Shown in pieces: positions 1-8,923 of a stretch of DNA of 64,000 nt. The stretch covers positions 186,001 through 250,000 of the forward strand of contig NZ_JAOTEN010000001.1 in the NCBI RefSeq assembly GCF_025628965.1, written 5' to 3'. Source of the DNA: Chryseobacterium gilvum. Lineage in GTDB: Bacteria > Bacteroidota > Bacteroidia > Flavobacteriales > Weeksellaceae. The position numbers and the translations under genes are program-made. The stretch's first letter is position 1, and every line of letters begins with the position of its first letter. Under the pieces are notes generated by a model. It saw only the letters and a program-made list of their open reading frames with translations, had not been told where the DNA came from and did no database searches.

Positions 1-2645
1 ATTTTATGCCGGATCTCAAAATTCCTCAGGGAGCATCTGTTAACGGAGAATATGATGGAAATTCAAATAACCTGATTTTAAATCTTGATGCCGCTGCCCT
101 GAAATATGTAATGACCAAAAAGGAGGAGATTTCTGATGCCGATATTGCTTTGGCAAAAGCCAACCCTGAGTATAAAGTAAACGAAAGGGAAAATATTACC
201 AGAGACAGTGCATTGGTCGATAGCGTCATGGTGAGAATTAATACGGCAAATCTCGATCAGCAGCTGTATGCGAAGGTTAAAAGAATTGAATATAACAAGA
301 ATATACTGAAAGATTTTACGCTCACGGGTAAAAACGAAAACAATACGTTACTTCGCATCGCGACCAATTTTAAACATGGCAGTCCGGAGGATGAGCTGGA
401 TGATAATCTGAAGACTTACGCTATCAATTTTAATCAGTCTACCAATCCTGCAGGAGATTATGTTTTCAGGTTTGAACCTACGGAAGTGAGCTTTAATAAT
501 GTAAAATGGGCCATTGACACATCACCGGAATTGGATCATTATATAAGCTACAGAAAAAAAACCCAGGATTTTGAAATTAAAAATCTGAGGATTTATTCAG
601 ACCAGAGCTCATTACTGATTAATGAATCTACTTTTAAATCTGCAAAAGACTTTTACGTAGACGCAGAAGTGAAAGATTTTGCCGTTGAAAAGCTTCTGGA
701 AATGCAGGCCGGAGGAAATCCCATGGATATAAAAGGCCTTGCCAACGGAAGCGTGAAAATTAAAATGGATAAAAGTACACTGCAGCCCCTGATCGATTTA
801 ACGGTTGATGATATTATGATGAATGGAAATGATATGGGCGACCTTACCGTTTCTGCCGTCAACGGATATTCGCTCAATGTGTATGATGTGGATGTCAAAG
901 TAACTTCAGCAGGCGTAATTGGTAATAATAATCTTCATTTAACAGGTACTGTCAACAATAATACGTCTTCACCTACGATTGATCTGATTACCGAATTAAG
1001 GGATTTTGATCTCGCTTTTACACAACAATTTGTACAGACGATTTTCGGAAACCTGAGAGGAAAAGCAACCGGTGATCTCAAGATCAACGGAACCCTGAAG
1101 AATCTTGATTACAGCGGAGATATTGCACTGAAAGAATTTGGTTTAAAGCTTCTGTTTACGGGGGTTGATTATTCTTTTGATGATACGGTAATCCCTTTAA
1201 CTAAAGGTTTGGCGATCCTGAACAATATCGGAGTTCATGACGGACGAACCAATTCTAAAGGAACCATTTCCGGGGCGATCCAGTTTGAAACGTTATCTTC
1301 AATGGGTGTCAACCTCGTGATGAGAGCAGATAATTTACTGATGTTGAGCACCACCCAGAAAGATTACGATTTATTTTGGGGGAGAGTATATGGACAGGGC
1401 GATTTATACGTCGACGGGCCGGTTTCTGCGCTGAATTTGTCAACCCCAAATATGAAAGCATTGAATGGGAGTACATTCACCTTTAACTCAAGCTCTACTT
1501 CAAATGTGGAAGAATTTAAAATGCTGAGGTTTTTAAAAGAAGGGAAAAACGGTCTTGTTACCTTAGAAGAGAAAAAGAAATCCGGAGCCAATATGAATAT
1601 TGATTTCAGCCTGGATGTCGATAAAGGAACTACCGTAAATGTTTTGGTAGGAGATGATGTGGGAAATATTACAGTGAAAGGAATTGCGGATGACCTCAGA
1701 TTCCAGATGAGCAGACAGGGAAATATTGCGATGAATGGCACTTATATGGTAGAAAGTGGAACTTTTGTGTCTAAAGCCATTTTGAATAAAACCTTCCAGA
1801 TTCAGAAAGAGAGCAGTATCCGCTGGGATGGTAATGCCATGAAACCTGCTTTGGATATTACCGCCAATTATGTAAGAATGGTTTCTAATGCAGGAGAATA
1901 CCTCAATATGGGGCAGCTTCAGCCGATCAGTATTTTACTACAGGCCAATATTACCAATACCTTAAACGATCCCGATATTGCGTTAAATGTGACTGCTTTG
2001 GACGTTTCCAGCCAGGTTAAAGAAACGTTGGCCGCAAAAATCAATCAGACGGAAGGAGAAAATGTATTGCAGTTCGGTTCTATTTTATTGTTAAACAGCT
2101 TTAATGTTTCCAATACGGGAGGAGTAGATATTGATGCGGTAGGCGTGGCAGAATCTTCAGGATATAACATGCTGCTAAAACAGTTGGGATCTGTCCTTAA
2201 TACGATGAGTAACGAATTTCAGATTGATCTCAATTACGTAAAAGGAGATCAGTATTCGAATACGGGAGACCGAGCTAATGCAGGTCTCAGTTTTGCACTT
2301 TCTCCGAGAATAAAAGTAAAAACCGGTCTCGGTATACCGCTTACGAAAACAGAAGGAGCGGGAACTGACACGAATAATTATCTCTCCGGAGAAGGATCTG
2401 TAGAATATGATATTTCTAAAAAAAATGACGGGACTTTAATTCTCAGAGGATATTCTAAACCTACCAATATAGGAATGGGAGCAGGAACTACAGGTACCAA
2501 CGGATCTGCAAATCAAGCATATGGTGGTGGTATTGTATGGAGCAAAAGCTTCAATTCATTGTTTAAACGAAATAAAAAAAGTAAAAAACAAAGCACTGTT
2601 TCATCTGCTGTAAAAACAGATTCCGTAAAAACAAAGGGTAAATAG
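1..2645 (+). CDS. tamB: TamB-like translocation/assembly module protein, C-terminal part
   Basis: The reading frame is open to the left edge, so this is the C-terminal ~880 residues of a longer protein; the first ATG at position 6 is internal. The visible part is beta-rich, with long runs of alternating polar and hydrophobic residues, and ends in a TamB_C (DUF490)-type region (roughly visible residues 480-820) followed by a Lys/Ser-rich tail. TamB proteins span the periplasm between inner and outer membrane, support outer-membrane protein assembly and are thought to conduct lipids. A partner TamA/BamA-type gene would be expected nearby but is outside the window. The family call rests on overall character and the C-terminal domain. 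Confidence 0.8.
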   Translation, partial: FMPDLKIPQGASVNGEYDGNSNNLILNLDAAALKYVMTKKEEISDADIALAKANPEYKVNERENITRDSALVDSVMVRINTANLDQQLYAKVKRIEYNKNILKDFTLTGKNENNTLLRIATNFKHGSPEDELDDNLKTYAINFNQSTNPAGDYVFRFEPTEVSFNNVKWAIDTSPELDHYISYRKKTQDFEIKNLRIYSDQSSLLINESTFKSAKDFYVDAEVKDFAVEKLLEMQAGGNPMDIKGLANGSVKIKMDKSTLQPLIDLTVDDIMMNGNDMGDLTVSAVNGYSLNVYDVDVKVTSAGVIGNNNLHLTGTVNNNTSSPTIDLITELRDFDLAFTQQFVQTIFGNLRGKATGDLKINGTLKNLDYSGDIALKEFGLKLLFTGVDYSFDDTVIPLTKGLAILNNIGVHDGRTNSKGTISGAIQFETLSSMGVNLVMRADNLLMLSTTQKDYDLFWGRVYGQGDLYVDGPVSALNLSTPNMKALNGSTFTFNSSSTSNVEEFKMLRFLKEGKNGLVTLEEKKKSGANMNIDFSLDVDKGTTVNVLVGDDVGNITVKGIADDLRFQMSRQGNIAMNGTYMVESGTFVSKAILNKTFQIQKESSIRWDGNAMKPALDITANYVRMVSNAGEYLNMGQLQPISILLQANITNTLNDPDIALNVTALDVSSQVKETLAAKINQTEGENVLQFGSILLLNSFNVSNTGGVDIDAVGVAESSGYNMLLKQLGSVLNTMSNEFQIDLNYVKGDQYSNTGDRANAGLSFALSPRIKVKTGLGIPLTKTEGAGTDTNNYLSGEGSVEYDISKKNDGTLILRGYSKPTNIGMGAGTTGTNGSANQAYGGGIVWSKSFNSLFKRNKKSKKQSTVSSAVKTDSVKTKGK

Positions 2646-2727
2646 TCAGAATATTTTAATGATTTTTATCATCCATGTTAATTATTGTTAATGTTTGATA
2701 TAATTTTTTTAGTTAAATTATTTTTTC

Positions 2728-2735
2728 TAATTTTG
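2728..2735 (+). promoter_or_regulatory. Probable -7 promoter element of the Lrp gene
   Basis: TAATTTTG fits the Bacteroidota -7 consensus TAnnTTTG and lies 45 bp before the ATG. No TTG is correctly spaced for a -33 box, so only half of the promoter is supported. Confidence 0.4.
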
Positions 2736-2780
2736 TAAAAAATTTATTGATTTTTTAGGAAAAATATAATTTCACTCATT

Positions 2781-3251
2781 ATGAACTATCAACTGGACGA
2801 AATAGACAAGAAAATTCTTGATTTCTTAGTAGAAAATACGAGAATGCCTTTTACAGAAATTGCAAAACAGATGGATGTATCTGCAGGAACAATCCACGTA
2901 AGGGTAAAGAAAATGGAAGATGCAGGTATTATTTTAGGATCCTCACTTAATTTGGATTACGGTAAACTAGATTACCATTTTACCGCTTTTATAGGAATTC
3001 TTTTAACGAAATCAAACCGCACACAAGAGGTTTTGAAAGAATTGGGAACAATCCCGAACGTAGTAGAAGCAAGCGTAATCTCAGGTAAATACAATATTTT
3101 CTGTAAGGTAAAAGCCAAAAATACGGAAGACGCCAAAAAGATTATATATCAGATCGACGATATACAGGATGTGATGAGAACGGAAAGTATGATCTCAATG
3201 GAAGAATTCTTAAGTGATAAAAACAGATTGATCAACGCAATCTCTATTTAA
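2781..3251 (+). CDS. Lrp/AsnC family transcriptional regulator
   Basis: This 156-residue protein has the complete Lrp/AsnC architecture. Residues ~5-55 form the winged helix-turn-helix (DEIDKKILDFLVENTRMPF, then a recognition helix after DVSAGTIHVRVKKM), and residues ~68-145 form the RAM/AsnC effector-binding domain. Such proteins form dimers to octamers and respond to amino acids. It is a single gene with its own -7 box and a perfect hairpin 26 bp after the stop. Its targets cannot be inferred from the neighbours. Confidence 0.93.
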   Translation: MNYQLDEIDKKILDFLVENTRMPFTEIAKQMDVSAGTIHVRVKKMEDAGIILGSSLNLDYGKLDYHFTAFIGILLTKSNRTQEVLKELGTIPNVVEASVISGKYNIFCKVKAKNTEDAKKIIYQIDDIQDVMRTESMISMEEFLSDKNRLINAISI

Positions 3252-3276
3252 TCACATTTTAAGCGATATAAATTAC

Positions 3277-3308
3277 AAAGAACTTATGAAATGTTTCATA
3301 AGTTCTTT
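3277..3308 (+). terminator. Rho-independent terminator of the Lrp gene
   Basis: A perfect 15-bp inverted repeat (AAAGAACTTATGAAA, 2-nt loop, then its complement) is followed by ATTTTT. The right arm and U-run merge with the -7 box of the next gene (TATTTTTG, 3308-3315). Confidence 0.8.
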
Positions 3309-3315
3309 ATTTTTG
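3308..3315 (+). promoter_or_regulatory. Possible -7 box of the small membrane protein gene
   Basis: TATTTTTG matches TAnnTTTG and lies 4 bp before the ATG at 3320. It starts on the last base of the upstream terminator stem. If used, the mRNA would be nearly leaderless. No -33 box is evident. Confidence 0.3.
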
Positions 3316-3319
3316 CAGT

Positions 3320-3703
3320 ATGGAAAAAGAATACAGTTATTTTGATGAAGACCCGAAAAAAGGTTTGGGATTTATTCTGGCATTGGCCGCATTATTACTG
3401 TTTACCATTATGGGAGTAGGAATTGATGTGGATGAATACCTGCAGCACGAATTTCTCAATATCCCGAAATGGTATTTTTACTTTATTTTCTCCATAGATA
3501 TTCTGATGATAGTCAGTTTAGCATTAATTTATTTTTACCGAAAAGTAGGAATTTTCACCTTCCCAGTTTTACTGCTGTTACATTTTTTTATGCATAACTA
3601 TTACCTTTCTACTTTTTTATACACAGATGTGACCAATCTGTTTCTTTTTACAGGCTTCGGAATGTTGGCGATTATTCCGAAATGGAAATTTTTCAGATCA
3701 TAA
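3320..3703 (+). CDS. Small integral membrane protein of unknown function
   Basis: The family was not recognised. This 127-residue protein has a charged N-terminus (MEKEYSYFDEDPKKG) and about four hydrophobic segments, near residues 16-34, 48-70, 74-95 and 100-118, with aromatic residues at the membrane boundaries. It carries no catalytic motif. It stands alone between the Lrp gene and the convergent transketolase genes and ends shortly before a bidirectional terminator. It is likely a real gene because the frame is intact, starts just after a -7-like element and has a membrane-protein composition. Confidence 0.7.
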   Translation: MEKEYSYFDEDPKKGLGFILALAALLLFTIMGVGIDVDEYLQHEFLNIPKWYFYFIFSIDILMIVSLALIYFYRKVGIFTFPVLLLLHFFMHNYYLSTFLYTDVTNLFLFTGFGMLAIIPKWKFFRS

Positions 3704-3760
3704 TTTAAGATTAAGAAGTTTCATTCACTTCATTGAAATTAAAACGTATTCTATAAAATA

Positions 3761-3791
3761 AAAAAGCATCCAAATCTGGATGCTTTTTTTT
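3761..3791. terminator. Bidirectional terminator between convergent genes
   Basis: The GCATCCA/TGGATGC stem has a 4-nt loop, an A-run on the left and an eight-T run on the right, so it can terminate the membrane-protein gene on plus and the transketolase genes on minus. Confidence 0.85.
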
Positions 3792-3808
3792 ATTTTAAAG
3801 AAAATCTA

Positions 3809-4753
3809 TTATGCTAAAATTCTTTTTACTGCTTCCACTACGGCTGCAGCGTCGATTTTATATTTTTTCATCAGTTCGGCAGGGGTTGCAGACTCGCCGA
3901 ATGTATCGTTTACCGCTACAAATTCCTGTCTTGTAGGTCTTTTTCTTGCCAGCATTCCGGCAATTGATTCTCCTAAACCACCTAAATAATTATGCTCTTC
4001 AGCCGTTACGATTTTACCGGTTTTCTCAACTGATTTTAAGATGATTTCTTCGTCTAGCGGCTTGATGGTGTGAATATTGATCACTTCACAAGAGATTCCC
4101 TCTTTTTCAAGCTCTTCAGCGGCAACCAGAGATTCCCAAACCAAGTGACCGGTTGCAACGATCGTTACGTCAGTTCCTTCCTGAAGTAAAATCCCTTTTC
4201 CGATTTCGAAAGGCATATCTTCCGGTATGAAGACAGGAACAGTCGGTCTTCCGAATCTTAAATAAACAGGGCCTTCAAAATCTGCAATCGCAATCGTAGC
4301 CGCTTTAGTCTGGTTATAATCGCAAGGATTGATTACCGTCATTCCCGGAAGCATTTTCATCATTCCGATGTCTTCCAAAACCTGATGGGTCGCTCCGTCT
4401 TCTCCTAAAGTAAGGCCTGCGTGAGAAGCACAGATTTTTACATTTTTATTAGAATAGGCAATCGACTGGCGAATCTGGTCATACACTCTTGAAGTAGAGA
4501 AGTTGGCGAACGTTCCTGTAAAAGGAATTTTTCCTGTAATGCTTAAGCCTGCAGCAAGTCCCATCATGTTGGCTTCTGCAATCCCTGCCTGGAAAAATCG
4601 CTCAGGTGCCTTTTCAATGAATTTTTCCATTTTTAAAGAACCGATAAGATCTGCGCAAAGTGCTACTACATTAGGGTTTTTATCTGCCAGTTCTGCCAAT
4701 CCGGCCCCGAATCCTGAACGGGTATCTTTTTTTTCTGTATATGTATATTTCAT
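3809..4753 (-). CDS. Transketolase, C-terminal half (split subunit)
   Basis: This encodes the pyrimidine-binding and C-terminal domains of a transketolase, which moves two-carbon units between sugar phosphates in the non-oxidative pentose phosphate pathway. The GIAEANMMGLAAGLS segment carries the glutamate that activates thiamine diphosphate. The C-terminal domain follows from about residue 190. The start chosen is the ATG at 4753 (MKYTYTEKKDTRSG); an in-frame ATG nine codons upstream adds a segment unlike the family. The N-terminal half lies just upstream, so the two chains together make one enzyme, a common arrangement in Bacteroidota. Confidence 0.93.
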   Translation of the reverse strand: MKYTYTEKKDTRSGFGAGLAELADKNPNVVALCADLIGSLKMEKFIEKAPERFFQAGIAEANMMGLAAGLSITGKIPFTGTFANFSTSRVYDQIRQSIAYSNKNVKICASHAGLTLGEDGATHQVLEDIGMMKMLPGMTVINPCDYNQTKAATIAIADFEGPVYLRFGRPTVPVFIPEDMPFEIGKGILLQEGTDVTIVATGHLVWESLVAAEELEKEGISCEVINIHTIKPLDEEIILKSVEKTGKIVTAEEHNYLGGLGESIAGMLARKRPTRQEFVAVNDTFGESATPAELMKKYKIDAAAVVEAVKRILA

Positions 4754-4832
4754 GAGAAGTTTTAAATTTTGTAGAGTCATGTAACCTTCCGGTTTTATTT
4801 ACTCTTATTAATTAGATTTTATTGCCGATTAA

Positions 4833-5684
4833 TTAATAATCAGCCGGGGCTTCTAGGTACAACTGTTTAAAAGCGGTATCCAGCTGCTCATCATTTGGAG
4901 CTTTACCGTGCCAAGCGTGAGTTCCCATCATGTAATCAATTCCAAATCCCATTTCGGTATGCAGAATAATGGCAACAGGCTTTTCTTTTCCTGTTTCTGT
5001 TTTTGCTTTTTCCAGAATACCAATCACCGCCTCAAGATCGTTTCCGTTTTTTTCTTCCAAAACAGTCCACCCGAAAGCTTCCAGTTTTGCATGGAGATTT
5101 CCTAAACTTAATACATCATCGGTATCACCGTCAATCTGGCGTCCGTTATAATCAATGGTTGAGATGATATTATCAACTTTGTTTGCTGCTGCATACATCA
5201 GTGCTTCCCAGATTTGTCCTTCCTGCAATTCTCCGTCTCCATGAAGAGAAAATACCAAAGAATCATCACCGTCTAATTTTTTCCCCTGGGCAACGCCAAG
5301 CGCAACAGAAAGTCCCTGACCCAAAGATCCTGATGCAATCCGGATTCCCGGCAAACCTTCATGAGTAGTGGGATGGCCCTGTAATCTTGAATCTAATTTT
5401 CTGAAAGTACTTAATTCAGCTACCGGAAAAAAATCAAATCTTGCCAGTGTAGAATAGAAGACCGGTGAAATATGCCCGTTTGAAAGATAAAAATGATCTT
5501 CATTCTTGCCTTCCATGGTGAACGGAAGATTATAATTCATGATTTTACCGTACAGCGCTGTAAAATATTCGGTACAGCCTAAACTTCCTCCCGGATGCCC
5601 CGAATTCACAGCATGAACCATTCTTAAAATGTCTCTTCTGATTTGTGTTGTAAGAGATTTCAGCTCTTCAATACTTTTACTCAT
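4833..5684 (-). CDS. Transketolase, N-terminal half (split subunit)
   Basis: This 283-residue thiamine-diphosphate-binding domain shows HPGGSLGCTEYFTALYG near the start, GSLGQGLSVALG in the middle and a GDGELQEGQ...DYN motif that binds the Mg-diphosphate. It lacks the pyrimidine and C-terminal domains, which are supplied by the next gene about 80 bp downstream. The heteromer would act as transketolase in the pentose phosphate pathway. A DXS or 1-deoxyxylulose role is unlikely because the sequence resembles split transketolases throughout. Confidence 0.93.
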   Translation of the reverse strand: MSKSIEELKSLTTQIRRDILRMVHAVNSGHPGGSLGCTEYFTALYGKIMNYNLPFTMEGKNEDHFYLSNGHISPVFYSTLARFDFFPVAELSTFRKLDSRLQGHPTTHEGLPGIRIASGSLGQGLSVALGVAQGKKLDGDDSLVFSLHGDGELQEGQIWEALMYAAANKVDNIISTIDYNGRQIDGDTDDVLSLGNLHAKLEAFGWTVLEEKNGNDLEAVIGILEKAKTETGKEKPVAIILHTEMGFGIDYMMGTHAWHGKAPNDEQLDTAFKQLYLEAPADY

Positions 5685-5743
5685 ATATTAGGATTTATTT
5701 GCGTGCGAATTTACAATTTTTTAGTGGCTTTTGGAAATGTAAA

Positions 5744-5766
5744 AATCCGGAAGTAAACTCCGGATT
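5744..5766 (-). terminator. Terminator downstream of the 171-residue secreted protein gene
   Basis: The AATCCGGA/TCCGGATT stem with a 7-nt loop is followed on the minus strand by TTTT, 17 bp after the stop codon. Confidence 0.7.
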
Positions 5767-5782
5767 CTGAATATGATATTGT

Positions 5783-6298
5783 TTAACAGCCTTCATTAAT
5801 GGATACCCATAGTTCTGTAACGAGGTTATTGACGATTTTAAAACTTAATGTCGTTCCCGCATCTAAATCATTTAATACAAAATGGCTTATATTTTTCTGC
5901 TGGTTTCCTTTGTCGTCCCAACCTGGGTAGACACTGTAGCTTGCATAGTTTTTATATGCATTAATCACCTCATCTTTGGTGCTTCCGACTCCGATTCCGC
6001 TTTTTGTCCTGAATTTTTTGCTGGTTGTCGAAAGGCCCTGAATCATAAGCTGGCCAGTTTCTTTCCCATTTTGATCGTAGTTCTGAGAAGTCGCAATTAA
6101 GATAGTTTCACCTTTGTATTGTACAATATTTTTGAGTTCGTAGTCGGTTTGTTTAAGCTTCGTGCCCAATTGTTCGGCTTCATCATTTTTCATAAACATT
6201 TTATAAGGCCCGATTCTTAAGGTGGAAACTTCGAAATCCTGGGCGGTAATAAAGCTGAATGTAAATAAGCACAGGAGTAAATGGATCATTTTTTTCAT
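5783..6298 (-). CDS. Secreted protein of unknown function
   Basis: The family was not recognised. This 171-residue protein starts with a signal peptide (MKKMIHLLLCLFTFSFITAQ, cleavage near residue 19). The mature part is mixed alpha/beta and contains a segment IGVGSTKDEVINAYKNY, a pattern seen in small periplasmic repeat-like domains where a glycine-rich turn precedes a helix. A lone cysteine is the last residue. It is transcribed alone, with a terminator immediately after it. Confidence 0.65.
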   Translation of the reverse strand: MKKMIHLLLCLFTFSFITAQDFEVSTLRIGPYKMFMKNDEAEQLGTKLKQTDYELKNIVQYKGETILIATSQNYDQNGKETGQLMIQGLSTTSKKFRTKSGIGVGSTKDEVINAYKNYASYSVYPGWDDKGNQQKNISHFVLNDLDAGTTLSFKIVNNLVTELWVSINEGC

Positions 6299-6328
6299 AG
6301 AGTATGTTTTTTAATATTCTTTAAAGAC

Positions 6329-7903
6329 CTACACCAACTTTAGATACTGCTTGTTTTTTACCAGCCACAACCCGATAAAGGTGATTAATCCGTTTAAAAT
6401 AATCAGCTCTACGCCAATTCTGTAATCAGTATATGTAGTTACCGATAGATTAATAATGTACGTAAGAATCGGAGCTAACAGGGTCACCGCAAGAATGGAA
6501 TATTTTCTTGAAATCTGAAATTTGGTGAAAATCCCGAACGCGAAAAGTCCTAAAAGCGGTCCGTATGTATATCCTGCAATTTCCATAATAAGGTACACGA
6601 TTGATTTATCATTCATCATTTTAAAAATCATAATCAAAACAAAGAAAACAATGGTAAATGTTAAATGCACCTTCATACGGAGACGTTTTTTCTGTTTTTC
6701 TGTTTTTGTTTTATTGTCGTTAAGATTGAGTAAATCTACACAGTAAGAACTGGTGACAGCGGTTAAAGCTCCATCTGCAGAAGGAAATAAAGCAGAGATA
6801 AGCCCAATAATGAAAATCACAGAAATAATCATCGGGAAATGTCCCTGAAGTGATAGGGAAGGGAAAAGATCATCTCCCATGATATTTTTTACAGTTCCGG
6901 TGCTGTCTTTAAACCCGAAAATATCTGAGATCACTTCTTTGCCTTCAATGATGTTGGTTATTTTGGCATATTCAGCCCCGTTTTGTAATGCAAAAAGATA
7001 AAGCAGGCCGCCTAAAAATAAAAAGGCGAGGTTGACAAAAAGGAGTGTTCCTGCAAAAGTGAGCATATTTTTCTTGGAATTCTGCAGATTGTCAACAGAG
7101 ATATTTTTTTGCATCATTTCCTGATCAAGCCCGGTCATGGCAATCGTGATGAAAATTCCCCCTAAAATGGTTTTCAGGAAAAATGTTTTGGAATTGGGAT
7201 CAAAATTGATAAAATGGGTATAGTTTTTCTGTTCTAATATGGTATAAGCTTCTCCAAAAGATAAATTGAGATGAGATAAAATATAAATAATACAGGCAAC
7301 AAGACTGATAATCATAAACGAAGTTTGCAGCGTATCGGTAATCACAATCGTTTTCACTCCGCCTTCAAAGGTATATAAAAGAACCATCAGCAAAAGCACT
7401 GCGGCAGTGAGCCAGAATGGTACTCCCAAACCTTCCAGTAAAAATATCTGCAAAACATTCACGACAAGGTACAGTCTCGCCGTTGCACCGATGGCTCTGG
7501 AAATGATGAAGAAAATAGACCCGATTTTGTGCGCTTCTACATTGAATCTTTTTCCTAAATACGTGTAAATCGATGTAAGATTCATCTTATAATAGAGGGG
7601 AAGCAGAATGGCCGCAACAATAAAATACCCGATGAAAAACCCGATCACCATCATATAATATTCGAAACCGCCGAAAATATATTCGCTTCCTGTCATTTTT
7701 CCGACTGTTCCCGGTACGGAAATAAAGGTGACGCCACTTAAACTCGTCCCGATCATTCCGAAGGCAACGAGCCACCATTTGCTTTTTTTATTGCCGATGA
7801 AAAACGACTGGTTGTCAGAATTTCGGCTGGTAAAATAAGAAATGACCAATAATCCGATAAAATAAACAAAAACAAAAAGCAAAAGAATCGTTCCGGAATT
7901 CAT
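6329..7903 (-). CDS. Sodium:solute symporter (SSS family)
   Basis: This 524-residue inner-membrane protein has about 13 hydrophobic segments and the SSS fold. The N-terminus reads FFIGNKKSKWWLVAFGMIGTSLSGVTFISVPG, typical of TM1-TM2, followed by an RAIGATARLYLVVNVLQ segment. It uses the sodium gradient to import an organic solute; sugars, sialic acid, amino acids and carboxylates are all possible, and the neighbours do not decide. It is a single gene, with a CAAATATA element (reverse of TAnnTTTG) about 20 bp upstream of its start. Confidence 0.9.
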   Translation of the reverse strand: MNSGTILLLFVFVYFIGLLVISYFTSRNSDNQSFFIGNKKSKWWLVAFGMIGTSLSGVTFISVPGTVGKMTGSEYIFGGFEYYMMVIGFFIGYFIVAAILLPLYYKMNLTSIYTYLGKRFNVEAHKIGSIFFIISRAIGATARLYLVVNVLQIFLLEGLGVPFWLTAAVLLLMVLLYTFEGGVKTIVITDTLQTSFMIISLVACIIYILSHLNLSFGEAYTILEQKNYTHFINFDPNSKTFFLKTILGGIFITIAMTGLDQEMMQKNISVDNLQNSKKNMLTFAGTLLFVNLAFLFLGGLLYLFALQNGAEYAKITNIIEGKEVISDIFGFKDSTGTVKNIMGDDLFPSLSLQGHFPMIISVIFIIGLISALFPSADGALTAVTSSYCVDLLNLNDNKTKTEKQKKRLRMKVHLTFTIVFFVLIMIFKMMNDKSIVYLIMEIAGYTYGPLLGLFAFGIFTKFQISRKYSILAVTLLAPILTYIINLSVTTYTDYRIGVELIILNGLITFIGLWLVKNKQYLKLV

Positions 7904-7965
7904 ATCTGTATTTAAATTTCAGCAAATATAGTTTTTTGGATCACAATTGCGAAATATAATGGAAA

Positions 7966-7998
7966 AACCCTTCCAGCGTTTTAAACGCTGGAAGGGTT
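7966..7998 (-). terminator. Terminator of the stress operon
   Basis: A near-continuous 16-bp stem (AACCCTTCCAGCGTTT and its complement) has a single central base and is followed on the minus strand by a short T-run. It ends the operon that finishes at 8023, upstream of the symporter gene. Confidence 0.75.
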
Positions 7999-8022
7999 GT
8001 ATGTTGAAAAATCATCGTTGAA

Positions 8023-8304
8023 TTAGAGTACGTCCTGCAAATCCGGGTTTTTCTGAAAAGTTGCTTTCGCAAACGGACACAGCGGAATTATTTTTTTATT
8101 GTTTTTCCTTGCAAAATCTACTGCGGCCAGAAGCATTTCTTTTCCCACTCCTTTACCGTTAAATTCTTCCTCTACTTCTGTATGATCAATAATGAATCTT
8201 TCTTCACCGGCCCAAGTGTAAGTCATTAAGCCCGCTTTTTTGCCTTCTACTGAGGCTTCAAAGCTTCCGTGCTTGTCGTCGTTGTTTTGTTTTACGTCTA
8301 TCAT
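8023..8304 (-). CDS. Small GNAT N-acetyltransferase, YjdJ-like
   Basis: This 93-residue minimal GCN5-related domain keeps the acetyl-CoA-binding stretch (EEEFNGKGVGKEMLLAAVDFA) and the family's C-terminal KIIPLCPFA motif. The substrate is unknown. Relatives sit beside YjdI in other bacteria, and here the YjdI-type gene is two genes upstream. It is the last gene of the operon, separated from OsmC by one base and followed by a strong terminator. A second member of the same small family is the first gene of this operon (11898-12215). Confidence 0.85.
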   Translation of the reverse strand: MIDVKQNNDDKHGSFEASVEGKKAGLMTYTWAGEERFIIDHTEVEEEFNGKGVGKEMLLAAVDFARKNNKKIIPLCPFAKATFQKNPDLQDVL

Positions 8305-8305
8305 A

Positions 8306-8704
8306 CTATATAAAATTAGTGTTAATCTTTATATTATTGGTTAAAATTTTGTGAACCGGACATGCATCTGCAATGGTATGAAGTCTTTTCATCTGATCTT
8401 CATTCAGATCTGCGCCTTCAAAACCAATTATTCTTTTAAAAATGCAAAGTTTCGTTAGAGGAAAATTTTCTAATTCTACCTCTACATTTATTTTTTCAAC
8501 ATCCCATTCTTTCCGGTCAATGTACATTCTCAAAGTCGCAGCAGTACAGCTAGCCAAAGAGGTAGCCAAGATTTCAAAAGGATTAAAGCCTTTGTTTTGT
8601 CCTCCTCTATCAATAGGCTCATCGGTAATCAGCGTATTTTCTCCGGCAATTACCTCAGTGTAGTATTTTGTTTTTCCTAAGCTTGCTTTTACGGTTACTG
8701 CCAT
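8306..8704 (-). CDS. OsmC/Ohr family peroxiredoxin-like protein
   Basis: This 132-residue OsmC-fold protein has the two expected redox cysteines, C53 in SLASCTAATLRM and C115 in DACPVHKIL. Family members reduce organic hydroperoxides with thiols. It overlaps the upstream YjdI gene by one base, so the two are translationally linked. The pairing of OsmC with a small iron-sulfur protein and a flavin reductase in one operon points to redox defence, though the physiological substrate is an inference. Confidence 0.92.
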   Translation of the reverse strand: MAVTVKASLGKTKYYTEVIAGENTLITDEPIDRGGQNKGFNPFEILATSLASCTAATLRMYIDRKEWDVEKINVEVELENFPLTKLCIFKRIIGFEGADLNEDQMKRLHTIADACPVHKILTNNIKINTNFI

Positions 8705-8922
8705 TATTTATCGGTGTTAAATTTGTAGCTTAATGCTCCGGAAGGGCATAAGTCAATTTGGTTTTTAAGCTCTTCAGGAGTTGCATTTTCCACTTTTATC
8801 CAAGGTCTTTCTTGTGGATTGTACACTTGAGGAAGCGTTTTTACACAAAGAGCCGCGTGAATGCATTTTTTCGGCTGCCAGATAACGGTGATGTCGCCGT
8901 TGACATATTCGTGTGTGTCCAT
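8704..8922 (-). CDS. yjdI: YjdI-type small iron-sulfur protein
   Basis: This 72-residue protein belongs to the divergent 4Fe-4S mono-cluster family (Fer4_19). The visible ligands are C20, C26 and C59 (the last in IDLCPSGAL). Only three cysteines are present, as in E. coli YjdI, so H22 or another residue probably completes the site. The PWI segment in the middle is typical. The reaction is unknown; it may pass electrons within this redox operon. It lies one base from the TMEM175 gene and overlaps OsmC by one base. Confidence 0.85.
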   Translation of the reverse strand: MDTHEYVNGDITVIWQPKKCIHAALCVKTLPQVYNPQERPWIKVENATPEELKNQIDLCPSGALSYKFNTDK

Positions 8923-8923
8923 A

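Noticed and set aside
3809..5684. Broken or frameshifted transketolase
   Set aside because: The split into two complete reading frames with separate starts is a known natural arrangement in Bacteroidota.
7966..7998. 16-bp-stem hairpin as an insertion site or att sequence
   Set aside because: Position after the operon and a short U-run fit an ordinary terminator; no flanking duplication or integrase.
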